Below are positions 22,121-32,200 of a stretch of 64,000 nt of DNA, one piece after another. A program made the position numbers and the translations under genes. The number at the start of each line of letters is the position of its first letter. Within the stretch, counting starts at the first letter, position 1. Below the pieces are notes generated by a model. The model did not search any database and was not told the origin of the DNA. It worked only from the letters and a program-made list of their open reading frames with translations. Source of the DNA: Riptortus pedestris (taxonomy: Eukaryota > Arthropoda > Insecta > Hemiptera > Alydidae). Where the stretch lies: contig CM032232.1 in assembly GCA_019009955.1 (NCBI GenBank), positions 57,873,501 to 57,937,500 on the forward strand, read 5' to 3'.

Positions 22121-23129
22121 TTTTGACACAGTGTCTATATCCTAGTATTTTCATTGTTTCTCAAGAACAATACAGAAGAGCAAACACTTTTTTTCAACTT
22201 GATTCACTCCAAATTATTATTTACTTAATATAAAATGTCATGATTATTTTCACATCACCCTATACATCATGATTATCTTGACTTCGGCTATAATTAATTT
22301 TTGGAGCTATTCAGATTTAGAAACTTTTCAAAACTCTTCACCTGTTCAATGACCCATCTCGATAATAATGTTCCAGTTTTATGTGTGTGTGTGCGTGCTT
22401 GTTTGTTTGTACACACACAATGCTTATACAATTTTTTCTGAAATCATAAATACCTCCGTTTTCATATGACGCAAAAAAAAATTTTGTACGAAAATAAAAT
22501 TCCAGCCTTATAACTCCATAAATCCTATTAATACAAATAATTTATTTATTTTTTTTTTTTTTATGGGTTTGGACTACGACGCACGCAAGCCTATTTTTCT
22601 CTCACAATTTGCTTTTATAACTGCAATTCAAGGATTTAATTACCATTAACTCATCAATCACGAAGATATGTCCAATTTGCGTCAATACCTAATCATTTTT
22701 TTGTAATATACATTATTAAATCGTATATGCGCACATTTTATTGCGTTCCTTCTAGATTTATAATATGCATTATGTCCATATTGGCTAATAAGACTATGCC
22801 TATATTAGATTTTGTACCGATTTGAATTTTAGGTGATTAAAAATATTCGAGTTATATGTCAGGTGAATCTGAATCAATGCTTTGTAGGTTTCACTTATGA
22901 CGCGATTTTTTAAATATGCTTATTTATTTTATGTGCTCGTTTTAACTAGTAGTTAATCAAAAATTATTACTTTTAACATTTTCTAAAAAAATAATAACAG
23001 TTATTCTGAGCCTTTGAACACATATGACTTGTAACAAATTCATGAGTTTCAGTAAAGTAGTAATCGTCTTTGAAAATTATATTTTCATTATACTGTTAAA
23101 ATAACATGTGTTTTCAGTTTATCGTTTGA
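22121..23129. other. No gene seen
   Basis: AT-rich with poly-T at 22549-22562. No recognised family or coding frame. Confidence 0.4.
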
Positions 23130-23742
23130 GTACGCAAAGTGATACTTTTCTTTACTAGTACAGAAAAGTAACAGCTGTTATTGGAATATTCCTCATTATA
23201 CTATCATTCATTGTATATTGCATACTTACTTAACCTGTATTTATTAAATCAAAACAATGTTTAATAATAGTGCGTGTTCAAATATTCCGGAAGATATTTT
23301 AAATGAAGCAAACATAGCTGTTAGTGAATTAATTCCGAAGAAATCCGGTCATAAGTATGAAGCTGAGTATAGTAACTTCTGTTAAGCAATCAATACCGCA
23401 AAAAGGTATTAATATAAGTAACAATAAAAATTGCACAATAAATATTAATTTTAAATTATAGGTCTATTGCCTATTCTATTTATCTGTTGAATAACCTTTG
23501 CAGTTTAATAAACATATGTTTCATATTTTAGAATTCATATCTTTATCTTCTGATTTTTTTATAAGAATAAAAATATTAAAATATTTACCTTATTTCCTTT
23601 TAAGAATAGGTACAGTATAATGAAAAGTCATTTTCAACATACGTACGCAAAGTATCTTTTCTGTACTCGGTTTTATTCCCGAACTCGGCTTCGCCTCGTA
23701 CGTGAAACTCGACCTCGTACAGAAAAGATACACTTTGCGTAC
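23130..23742 (+). mobile_element. Foldback TIR element with small ORF
   Basis: Ends are GTACGCAAAGTGATACTTTT (23130) and, inverted, the complement of GTACGCAAAGTGTATCTTTT (23721-23742), about 20 of 22 matching. Each end also folds on itself. The left holds TACTTTTCT/AGAAAAGTA around TTACTAGTAC. The right holds a second inverted copy (from 23645) around a loop with GGCTTCGCCTCGTACG. A 42-codon frame lies inside. Class uncertain: foldback/MITE structure, but with a recombinase-like peptide. Confidence 0.7.
23257..23385 (+). CDS. 42-aa frame like tyrosine-recombinase N-terminus
   Basis: ATG at 23257, stop TAA at 23383. The peptide contains PEDILNEANIAVSELIPKKS followed by GHKYEAEYSNFC. The arrangement acidic helix, then LIPxKSxxxYExxYxxF resembles the N-terminal SAM-like/core-binding region seen in Crypton-derived and other insect tyrosine-recombinase-like proteins; this is recognition by eye. 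It stops where the family would continue. So it is either a truncated coding remnant or a first exon; no clear splice donor is visible right after it. No catalytic residues are present. Confidence 0.45.
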   Translation: MFNNSACSNIPEDILNEANIAVSELIPKKSGHKYEAEYSNFC

Positions 23743-23779
23743 TAGTGATGAAAATAACTATTTTCCTTGTTACATATTA

Positions 23780-24312
23780 TTTATATATATATATATATTT
23801 CTATGTTACCGCTCTAGCAGTCGCAATTTTGTCTTATTTTAATCAAACTCGACATATAAGCGTATCATTTAAAACTAAAGATCAAGTTCGTGAAATCAGA
23901 CCGGAGAGATAGGTTTAGAGGCGAAGAAAGTTGAAAATATGCTTGTTTCTCAAGATTTTAGGGCAAAAAACTACTAGATTATCATCTCCCGGTAATAACT
24001 ATAATTCTCGTTTTGGATAAGCACTTGCACTTTGAGAGTAAACGGTATTTATGTAAATTGAAAATTTAAAGTACCTCTTTTATTATAAGTAGGATAGATA
24101 ACTTGTATTGAATTAATCTATTTACAAATATACTTACCTTTAAATGTTGTTTTAAATATATTTTCTCTAACATGAATATTAACCAAGACATTTGGACTCT
24201 TAAGGGTTTTTACTTAGAAATAGAACGTAATTGGGGACATATGATGAGTAGCGTGTAATACTAGCACGGGGGAAATCTGCTTAGTTTACGCATTCCCCAG
24301 TGACGGACTTTT
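23780..24312 (+). mobile_element. HLE copy starting in the (TA)n tract
   Basis: Begins with (TA)n at 23782-23800 then GTTACCGCTCTAGCAGTCGC, body, GGGGGAAATCTGCTTAGTTT, a decayed hairpin (ACGCATTCCCCAGTGACGG) and ACTTTT. The 5' block upstream of the microsatellite is absent. Confidence 0.8.
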
Positions 24313-24339
24313 AGTTTGTGTTTTATTAGAACCCCAAAA

Positions 24340-24483
24340 GAATTTCAAAAAAATTACATAACATAATGTCCCATTTTCAAGTGGTATTGATTTACTTAAG
24401 GCAGAAATAGATAATAGAATATGTAGATTATCTGAGTATCATTAGGGATATCTGCTTAGTTTACGCAGTCACTGCTTGTTGTG
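24340..24483 (+). mobile_element. HLE 3'-end fragment
   Basis: GGGATATCTGCTTAGTTTAC then GCAGTCACTGCTTG, a decayed hairpin. The preceding ~100 bp are only weakly similar. Confidence 0.5.
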
Positions 24484-24569
24484 GTTTCAGTTTTAGTTTG
24501 GAGGCACTGAATCGGAAGTCATAAAAATTTCCACAGAATAATCCTAAATACTTGGCAACGCTGGAAAAT

Positions 24570-24688
24570 ACTCTTACTTTGAGTCGGATCAAAAAATCGT
24601 TTATAACAAAGTTGGAAATTTTTTTATTTTTTTTTATAATTGTTCACTGTTTCACTATTTTGAATAATAACCGACATATTTTCATTTT
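24570..24688 (+). mobile_element. HLE mid-body fragment
   Basis: TTACTTTGAGTCGGATCAAA through AATAATAACCGACATATTTT then CATTTT, where it is fused directly to the 5' end of the next copy. The same fusion point is seen at 42559. Confidence 0.65.
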
Positions 24689-24820
24689 AGCAAATTTCCC
24701 TCAAGGGAAATCAGGTATTGAGGTAGTACTGATAACGCAATTTTCGAAAAATATCTTCAAATGTCTATCGATCCTACCTAGTAGATGACGAAAATGAGGT
24801 CCGTTCAAAGTTGTATACAT

Positions 24821-24896
<76 letters not shown>

Positions 24897-25530
24897 TTGT
24901 CTGTTACCGCTCTAGAAGTCGCAATTTTTGTTTAAAGAAACACGATATATAAGTGCTTTATGTAAAAAGAATGATCAAGTTCCTTAATGGCTGAAATTGG
25001 ACTGGGGGGAGAGGGGATTCAGAGAGGAGGAATTTCGAAAATCCTTATTATCTCCGTTATTATGCGTCGGATTGATAAATTGTGCAGAACCAATCTAAAT
25101 GAAAAAGTAATGTTCTATAAATCTTGTTATGCACATTTTGTCTTTAATATTAACCGAGATATTTGCGTATATTTGAGTTTTTGTAAACTCCCACTACTGT
25201 TCACGCCATATCAACAATAAGCTGTTATATTATGAAGCACTTTATTTGAAGCCTAAATAACAAACATTGAACTCCTCATTGTTGTTCTCATTGAACTTTT
25301 ACGTCATGAGATAAATACAAATACGCAAGTGGGGAATCTCCAAAGACCTTTACTAGATGAGATTCATGCAAATACATTGTGTAATGCAGGTTTCATTGGC
25401 CGCCCTCTTCTACTATACGGATCTTATTTTGAAAACTAGAGAATACCTAGTTAGATGAGATCAGTCGTGCCTCATGCCAGTAGATGGGAAATCTGCTTAG
25501 TCTACGCAGCCCCTACGTAAAGGACGTCTT
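24687..25530 (+). mobile_element. HLE copy, near complete
   Basis: TTAGCAAATTTCCCTCAAGG, GAAATCAGGTATTGAGG; (CA)n(TA)n at 24822-24888 in place of pure (TA)n; GTTACCGCTCTAGAAGTCGC; body; GATGGGAAATCTGCTTAGTC, ACGCAGCCCCTACGT and a decayed terminus. The antisense frame at 24701-24892 is repeat sequence. Confidence 0.85.
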
Positions 25531-25886
25531 AGCGGGTTATGCAGCTGAAGAATTTTCAATTTGTTTAAGGTGCTTCCTCAGTCTGAAATAATTCTTTACT
25601 GAGCGCTTCTTATTCAGCGAACCTTGCCCAGATGCACCGGCTCCCGTAATAGGGGAATCCTTGCTAGAGAAAGGGAGACTGCAATTAGGGGCTGGATTCT
25701 TCAGATTCCACGCCAGATGCAAGAGGATGCCGACATAACAACTACCGTGTCACAATCCACGCTAATGGGCCACGGCTTTTTATTTTATTTTATTTATTTT
25801 AAGTGAGATTTCCTTAAGTGCAATCGGGTGCAAGTCTTAGACATTTGCTCTTTAGGAGTCACCATATGATGTAGTTGTTGTAACAA
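25531..25886. other. No gene seen
   Basis: GC is somewhat higher at 25620-25770. Overlapping frames on both strands (25537-25722 and 25624-25806) show no family motif and neither looks genuine. Confidence 0.35.
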
Positions 25887-26842
25887 AGAAAATTTCTGTC
25901 ACGCAGGGGCTACGTCAACTAAGCAGATTTCCCACGCGAAGGTTTACAATACATAAATAGGTATAAATACTTGTAACACAACACCACTGCGAATATTAAG
26001 TGAATAAACACAAACGGTAAATCTTTCAGTTAAAAGTTAATAACTCTACCACGGAAATCGTCTGAACTTGTAAACAAACAGGCCAGCCAACGTGAATTCT
26101 AGACTAGAAAGAAACACAAATACTGAAATATAACACAATATAACATATTAATTTCATTGACAACTATTTACTATATCTAAAGTTGTAATTAATAATGAAT
26201 CAGAATAATTTTTATCTCAATCAACCAAATTTTAGTAGTTCAAGAACATAAGACGGGGGAAGGGGATTGTCACCAGAACATATTTGCAAGTGTTTCGTAT
26301 AAAAAAGGTCTCTTGAAAACAGTATTTGGTTCTTAAGCTTCAAATAAAGTGGTTTATTATTTAACAGAGTATTGATTAAGTTACATGAGTAGAAGTGGGA
26401 GTTTGCTGACTGTGAAAATTGAAAAATGCAAATATCTCGGTTAATATTCAAAATAGAGAATAAATGTATATAACACCATTTATAGTAAATTTAATTTGCA
26501 ATCAGATTGATTCTATAGAAGCTTTCGATCCGGCGTATAGTAAACGAGATATTTCGAATTTTCAAAATTTTCATACTTTAAACCCCCCCCCTCTCACTGA
26601 TCCGATTTCAGCCGTTAACGAACTTGATCTTTTTTTTTACATAAAGCAACTAAATATCGAGTTTCGTTACGATCAATTGAGACCGCTAGAGCGGTAACAG
26701 ACAAATAAATATACAGATTTGTACGGACCTCATTTTCGTCATCTCCTAGGTAGGATCGATGGACATTTGAAGACAAATTTCGAAAATCGGGTCATGAGTA
26801 CGACCCCAATAGCTGATTTCCCTGAAGGGAAATCTGCAAAAA
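25887..26842 (-). mobile_element. HLE copy, complete with extra sequence
   Basis: GAAAATTTCTGTCACGCAGG, CTAAGCAGATTTCCCACGCG at the left; GATTTCCCTGAAGGGAAATC, TGCAAAAA at the right. About 26 nt around GACAAATAAATATACAGATT replace (TA)n. Roughly 200 bp around 25960-26170 are not typical of the family and may be an insertion. Confidence 0.8.
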
Positions 26843-27290
26843 TAATCCATTAATATTCGGATAAAAAGAAAGCGTGCATAAAAAGTTTAAGTGCATAATA
26901 AGAAAATAATATTCTAACAACATATTGATTATATAAATTTTTACGACCCAACTCATAGTAATCGAGATATTTCGAATTTCAATTATTCCCCACTAATTAA
27001 ATTCCTCCTCCACATTGGCTGATTTTAGGAATTGCCTAATTTAATCTTTAAATTCCATTGTACGGTTAAATATTGAGTGTGTTGTTTATCAAATAAAGAG
27101 AAAAGTTTAGAACTTTGTAAAAAACTTAGTAGTTTATTCGAAGCTTCCATTAAAGTGGTGCACATTATAAAACAGCTAATTGTTAATATGACATGAGAAG
27201 AACTGGGGGTTTACTGTTGACTGAAAACTAAACAATGCAAATATATCCGTTAATATTAAAGAGGAGAACTAATGGAACAAATAGAAAACT
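26843..27290 (-). mobile_element. Diverged HLE body blocks
   Basis: ATTGATTATATAAATTTTTACGACC, GTAATCGAGATATTTCGAAT and later AGAACTGGGGGTTTACTG, AATGCAAATATATCCGTTAA are reverse body blocks. The order suggests two overlapping body segments with both termini missing. Confidence 0.55.
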
Positions 27291-27798
27291 ATTCAATTTT
27301 AGATAATTTTGTTTCATGTTTTGTTGCTTACACAAAGTTAAATATGTACATAGCTACTAAATGTAACGTTTTTTTTTTCTTTTTCAGGTAATCAATCTGG
27401 AAATACCTCATAAGATTCGCAACCAAGGGTTTGTATGATTCAAGTGCTTTTCATATAATTTGAATAATATATACTATGAAAGTTTTATAATTTTCCCGCA
27501 ATTTTCTATCGGCAAAATTTCTCTAACCTAAAACCCTTTTGATATAGAAGAAGAAAGCGTGGGACTTTTATTTCCCTTGTAACGGGAACAACTTGCCTCT
27601 TCCCTGGATTACAATTGACTTATGGAAAGTCAAATAGGAGCGCTCATAAAACATTCATGAGACAGCAGTGACAATTATATATCGATTTATGCTTTCCCGG
27701 GGAAAACATCCTTCGCTGGAACAAAATCCTTTGAATGAAAATCTTTGGCTGTAGGCCGTGCAAGATCATGATTTTGACTAAACATAGTGCATATATAT
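27291..27798. other. No gene; possible splice-acceptor-like site
   Basis: A pyrimidine-rich run ends in TTTTTCAG at about 27380-27387 and is followed by a short sequence without A/T runs and then a stop. It could be chance. Nothing else recognised. Confidence 0.25.
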
Positions 27799-27850
27799 AA
27801 AAGTCCGCCACGCAGGGGCTGCGTCAAGTAAGCAGATTTCATATTGGAGA
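27799..27850 (-). mobile_element. HLE 3'-terminus fragment
   Basis: AAAAGTCCGCCACGCAGGGG, CTGCGTCAAGTAAGCAGATTTC. The sequence then leaves the family near 27845. Confidence 0.7.
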
Positions 27851-27897
27851 TAACATAATTGCTAAATGTTATCACAATTATTGTTATTTTTTGTTAC

Positions 27898-28071
27898 AGC
27901 TGTTTTGTCATGTTATATTAAAGTTACAATGTTATTATTATTTTTATTATGCTACAACTAATTATTTTTGTGTGTTGTAAGCAATAATTGTAACAACACA
28001 CAACAATAATTCGTTGTAGCATAATAAAAATTATAATAACATTGTAACTTTAATATAACATGAAAACAGCT
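27898..28071. repeat. Long palindrome, ~81-bp arms
   Basis: Left arm from AGCTGTTTTGTCATGTTATA to TGTGTGTTGT (27898-27978); right arm from ACAACACACA to ATAACATGAAAACAGCT (27993-28071), 14-nt loop. Arms match with a few mismatches. Transcribed, it would fold into a hairpin of about 170 nt. It lies upstream of a Penelope-like 3' end and could be part of that element's terminal structure. Confidence 0.85.
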
Positions 28072-28553
28072 TTAATAAACAATACATATAGGAATAGCAA
28101 TTGTAACATAGTGGAATAACAATTATATTACTACATAAAAAAAGCTTTAATAAAAATAATAATATAACTATAATTATAATAACTCATATCAATAGTTGTA
28201 GCATAGTCTAATAGCTGCAGTATAATAATTATAATATAGTTCAACAAACAAAAGACAATAAATTATAGTGACAAAGACATAAGCAGTGACCATGCTGTAA
28301 TGCTTGGGTAGGTTACACTTAGTACTCCTAAGTAACCAGAAGTACAACAGCTATGTACAATAGTTTTTGAGTATCTTTAGTCTTGGTAAGTAGAATTAAC
28401 ACAAACACTATCTGTTACAATCTAATATCAATGTGCAATATATATAAAGTACTACCTGTACTTTTCAGCCCTGAAGAAGAGAAAATAAATATTCTCGAAA
28501 TATTGGAATAAACTAAGATTTTTTCACCAGCACTGACCAAAACTCCAACAAAC

Positions 28554-28565
<12 letters not shown>
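28072..28565 (+). mobile_element. Probable Penelope-like 3' end
   Basis: CCCTGAAGAAGAGAAAATAA then ATTCTCGAAATATTGGAATA near 28470-28515 is the GAAGA...TCGAAA type of stem found near 3' ends of Penelope-like and some LINE elements. It is followed by a CAACAACAACAA tail at 28546-28566. No coding sequence is left. Inference from one motif and the tail. Confidence 0.4.
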
Positions 28566-28584
<19 letters not shown>

Positions 28585-28765
28585 TCGGGTCGAAATAGAA
28601 ATCGTTTCTTGTGGAAATATAAAAATCGGATGCATGAAATTATTCCGTCATATTCATCAATAACATGGACATTAAAAGTGCCTGCCATTAATTTGTTTTA
28701 ACCGAGATATAACCACTTAGGCAAATTTATCATTAGAATCGCTGAATTCAGAAACTCTGATTGAT

Positions 28766-30036
28766 TTAACCCTCGTCTCCTACGGTGGTTCTTCCTCCCA
28801 CATTTCCTACGGTGGGTCGGATCCGACCATACTGGCTCTTGAAGGGCGTAATCATTAAAGAAATCATTAATTATGCAGGGAAAGGATAAATATTGATTAA
28901 AAACTAAAAAAAAATTATATTTACTTTAAAGTTTCAAAAAGTTAACATTGATACTTCTTGATTGATTCTACATTGATCAGTCTTCATTGTCTTTTCACTA
29001 AAATTTGAGTCTTTTAAAGCTATTTACTTAAATTATAAAAAAAATATACAAAATACAAAATAAAGGAACAAAAGTGAGAATTAAATTCAAGAAAACTTGT
29101 TGTCTTGTCGTCAAACCTGCATTTCTCGAGGATAAATTCAAATCGTAGGGGGGATAGTACATCGAAACATGGGTGGACCATAAATTTGGGAAAACATTTC
29201 CTTGATATTCAGGGTGGAATTATTCAATGTGTGACTCAAATAAAGGAGGCCAAGAAAGGCTTTAAATTCTTCATTATTTGTAATGAAATATACGAAACAT
29301 CGTATGCCGCGTCCGTTCGATTTCTTAGTTTGTGAGCTTTAACAACATCACTTATCATTTCTTCAGCAATGAAAAGTAAAAACAGTTTCAAAATATCCGT
29401 GATGGCTCTTGCTTCTTCTCTTGGGCCAGGTTTTCCTCTGACCACATTGATTGCAAGAACTCTCGAAAATTTTGATCGCATCGGCTTATCGGTCCAGAGG
29501 GATTCCCCATCCTTGCCGAAATCAAAATTTCTCTCATCATCTTCAAAAACCTGGTCATTTTTCAAACCACAATCATCATCAGCATCACATACATCCTCAA
29601 CGTTGTGTAATATCTCATCTTCCTGCTCGGATGTACTATCCTCGTTTTCTTCCAACATGTCTTCATTCTCTTGGCGTCGATACTCCTCCAAAATTTCTTC
29701 GCGGGTCGTGAAAATTTTATTGAATGCCATTCTAAAAAAAAATCGTGCATTCTTATGGGAATGTAGAAATAATCATGAAAACATCTAAAGCATAGAACCT
29801 ACGGTGGGTCGGATCCGACCCCTAACTTATTTCCTACGGTGGGTTGGATCTGACCGAATGGGTAATAATGAAGAGAGGACACTTACCTGAGCGAAGTGGA
29901 CTTGTCAGCCTCCCAGGCACGACTACAGAGGAGGGTACCTAGGACCATGGAGTAGTCGGGGAAGCCAGGCGATTTTTAGACTAGGGGAACCAGCGCCCCA
30001 GTCGGATCCGACCCAACCGTAGGAGATGAGGGTTAA
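28766..30036 (-). mobile_element. piggyBac-like element, internally deleted
   Basis: TTAA at 28766-28769 and at 30033-30036 flank terminal inverted repeats CCCTCGTCTCCTACGGT (left) and ACCGTAGGAGATGAGGG (right), 16 of 17 matching. TTAA duplication is diagnostic of the piggyBac superfamily. Sub-terminal copies of CCTACGGTGGGTCGGATCC lie at 28806, 29798 and 29833 and, inverted, at about 29999. The 14-bp palindrome GGTCGGATCCGACC inside them is a candidate transposase site. The element is about 1.26 kb, too short for a full transposase. Confidence 0.92.
29236..29730 (-). pseudogene. piggyBac transposase N-terminal fragment
   Basis: 164-residue frame starting about 300 bp inside the right terminal repeat, as in intact elements. 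Residues 1-70 are strongly acidic. Residues 75-91 read GESLWTDKPMRSKFSR. Residues 97-137 contain VVRGKPGPREEARAITDIL followed by a hydrophobic helix, fitting the start of the piggyBac transposase domain (DDE_Tnp_1_7). The three catalytic aspartates and the C-terminal cysteine domain are absent because of the internal deletion, so it cannot transpose. The overlapping plus-strand frames at 29369-29788 and 29451-29711 are its antisense. Confidence 0.88.
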
Positions 30037-30082
30037 TAATTGTTTCCCGTCAAAATATAAATATTAAACAATAGGAACCACT

Positions 30083-30214
30083 AAATAATAATAAATTGAA
30101 CGGAACTCATTTTCGTCCTCTCTAGGGTATGTCAATAGAAATTTGAAAAATATTTCGAAAATTGCGCCATGAGTACGACGTCAATATCTGATTTCGTAAC
30201 AGGGAAATCTGCTG
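30083..30214 (-). mobile_element. HLE 5'-end fragment
   Basis: GAACGGAACTCATTTTCGTC through GATTTCGTAACAGGGAAATC and TGCTGA. The piggyBac element lies just to its left. Confidence 0.7.
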
Positions 30215-30253
30215 AGAAGATAAATCAAATCGATATTTCTTTAGAAGTTAAAA

Positions 30254-30419
30254 GGTCTCAGGTGGGCCATGTGAGTTCAGAATCTCGCCTGGCAATAGGA
30301 ATTTATATTGCCCCACGCTCACTAAATAAAATCCTTCTACCAGTCTAGAAAAGGGTGGTACCCTGTACATTACCCGTCCAATTAGCCGTATTTTCACAAA
30401 GCTGACTTTAATAAATAAC
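30254..30419 (+). mobile_element. Degenerate SINE, copy 4
   Basis: GTCTCAGGTGGGCCATGTGA, AATCTCGCCTGGCAATAGGA, AAATAAAATCCTTCTACCAG, GAAAAGGGTGGTACCCTGTA, CCGTCCAATTAGCCG. The A-to-B-box spacing is shortened by a deletion. Confidence 0.7.
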
Positions 30420-30489
30420 TTTCAGACATTAAATTTCCACCCGACTCCCTTGGAGGCGTGGGCTCGGGTGGAATTCGCCTTAATCAGTT

Positions 30490-30640
30490 CAACGAAGGAG
30501 CAGTTTAAGATTGTGAGAGGTTGGGGGGTGGGGGGCGACTTATTGTCCCTGAACAATAGGAGCAGGATGTTTACGCACCGGCCTTCCAATGCCCCTCGTA
30601 CACACTCACCCGAACGGCGTAGTATGACATAAACCAGTCG
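30490..30640. repeat. Short repeat shared with 32066-32200
   Basis: TTATTGTCCCTGAACAATAG, AGCAGGATGTTT and GCAATGCCCCTCG-type blocks with GTACGGCGTAGT/GAACGGCGTAGT occur in both places. Class unknown. Confidence 0.6.
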
Positions 30641-30772
30641 TGTTTCATGAAAATGCCTCAATAGAATTGGGAAATTGTCTGTATTTGTATTAATGGAATG
30701 AGTATTGGTAATATGAGCGATTTGATGCTTTACTAAGACTCTCTGAAGTAGGGGTTTACTTCCCCTCCTAAA

Positions 30773-30804
<32 letters not shown>

Positions 30805-30808
<4 letters not shown>

Positions 30809-31545
30809 CAGGGTGTCCCAACTTCCCGTACCACCCCCCTGAAAATCTCCAATTATTTTAATACAAAGCTGAGACTTGGTGTCATAATTGGGACCCCTGA
30901 AGAAGAATGTTTTCAGTCCATATCAATCTCGTAACCTTTTCCAGTACTTCTCCAGCGACCACAACTTTGGAATTTCCAATGAAATGCACTACTTTTTACG
31001 GCGTGTTCTTGTAGAAAATCAAATTCTCAAAGGAGTTTGTATCGGTGAATTTTTCGATTTGACGCATCCTTTAGCCGTAAAATGCTCAAATCTTTATTTC
31101 AGAAACGGCACATTTTATTGAAAAATGCTGCTACAGAAAAGTTGTAATAAACAAAATAATCATTGTAACAAGTCAACGGGAAAAGGAATGAATTCTGAAA
31201 TTAAAAAAAGTATTTAAAACTAAATAACGCAAAAGTATTCTTGAATGAATCCAAAAAATGTTTCCTAATTTTGTAGTAAACTAGTAAAAAAACAAAAACT
31301 ATTTTTTCTTTGTACCACAATACTTTCAGCTTCTTTGTACTTCAAAATGGCAAAAGACGGTGTCTGAAATCCCTTTTGATACTGTGTATTTCTGCTCCTG
31401 AAATTGAATTTATCACCAATCTGAGTTTATTTTTCATGCTTTCAATATTCTTCGGCCTATTCTGGTAGAGATGTTTTTGACCCTCTCCCGTAGAAAATAA
31501 TCTATTACTGTCAGATCGGTTGACCTGAGTGGCCACTCAATGTGC
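30805..31545 (-). mobile_element. mariner-type element, truncated
   Basis: Left end TACAGGGTGTCCCAACTTCC after a (TA)n tract (30774-30804), consistent with TA-target insertion. The right part encodes the C-terminus of a transposase on the minus strand, so this is the element's 3' end. The opposite terminus is missing: sequence passes into HLE near 31555. Confidence 0.75.
31339..31541 (-). pseudogene. mariner-family transposase C-terminal relic
   Basis: About 65 residues reading leftward. WPLRSTDL precedes the visible start (WP-R-S-DLT is the region of the last catalytic D in the DDE_3 fold). Further on, YQNRPKNIESMKNKLR matches the conserved VYxxRPxxIExLKxxIR helix of this transposase type, and RDFRHRLL matches its FxxRLxxC region. 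The D after the DLT motif is replaced and frameshifts follow, so it is inactive. Family judged by eye. Confidence 0.7.
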
Positions 31546-31554
31546 ATTGTATAT

Positions 31555-32059
31555 AACCAATCTAATAAACATTAAAATACCTATAAGTGTTGTTATATAC
31601 TTATTTTCTAAATCATGAATATTAACCGAGTTATTACCATTTTTTACTTTTCAGCCCTTAGTAAACCACCACCACTCCTACACACGACATCTTAACAATA
31701 AGCTGGTATATGATGAAAGGCTGAAATCAGACCGGGGGGAGGGAGGGGGTTTAGACGGAGGAATATAGTAAATGTTTATAGACGAAATCTTATTACATTA
31801 TTCAATGTTCCATAAATGTTGTTACATATAGTTTTTTCTTTATGTTGAATAATATCTGACATATTTGGATTTATTAGTTTTCAGCGTAAAGTAAACCCCC
31901 ACTCCTGCTCATGTAATATTAACAATAAGCTGTTATATCATGAATCACTTTATTTATAGCCCAAATACCAATTATTGTTGTCATTAAACTTTTAGTTTTC
32001 GAGAATACGTGGCGGGGAAATCTGCTTAGTTTACGCAGCCCTTGCGTGACGGACTTTTT
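31555..32059 (+). mobile_element. Composite HLE copy
   Basis: A late-body piece (31555-31712: AATATTAACCGAGTTATTAC, CAGCCCTTAGTAAACC) restarts at GGCTGAAATCAGACCGGGGG and runs through a second late body to GGGGAAATCTGCTTAGTTTA, ACGCAGCCCTTGCGT, GACGGACTTTTT. Body blocks are thus duplicated in tandem. Confidence 0.75.
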
Positions 32060-32065
32060 ACGTTT

Positions 32066-32200
32066 TTGAGAGGGTGGGGGTGAAGTTATTGTCCCTGAAC
32101 AATAGTAGCAGGATGTTTTCGCATCGGCCTTGCAATGCCCCTCGATCCTCTTACTCATACACACTCTCCCGTACGGCGTAGTCAGCCATAAACAAGGCTT
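32066..32200. repeat. Short repeat shared with 30490-30640
   Basis: Begins directly after an HLE 3' terminus. Frames across it (31919-32263, 32130-32318) run through unrelated repeats and are not considered genes. Confidence 0.6.

Noticed and set aside
29369..29788. 139-residue plus-strand open frame
   Set aside because: It is the antisense of the piggyBac transposase fragment; serine-rich composition is what the acidic sense strand produces in reverse.
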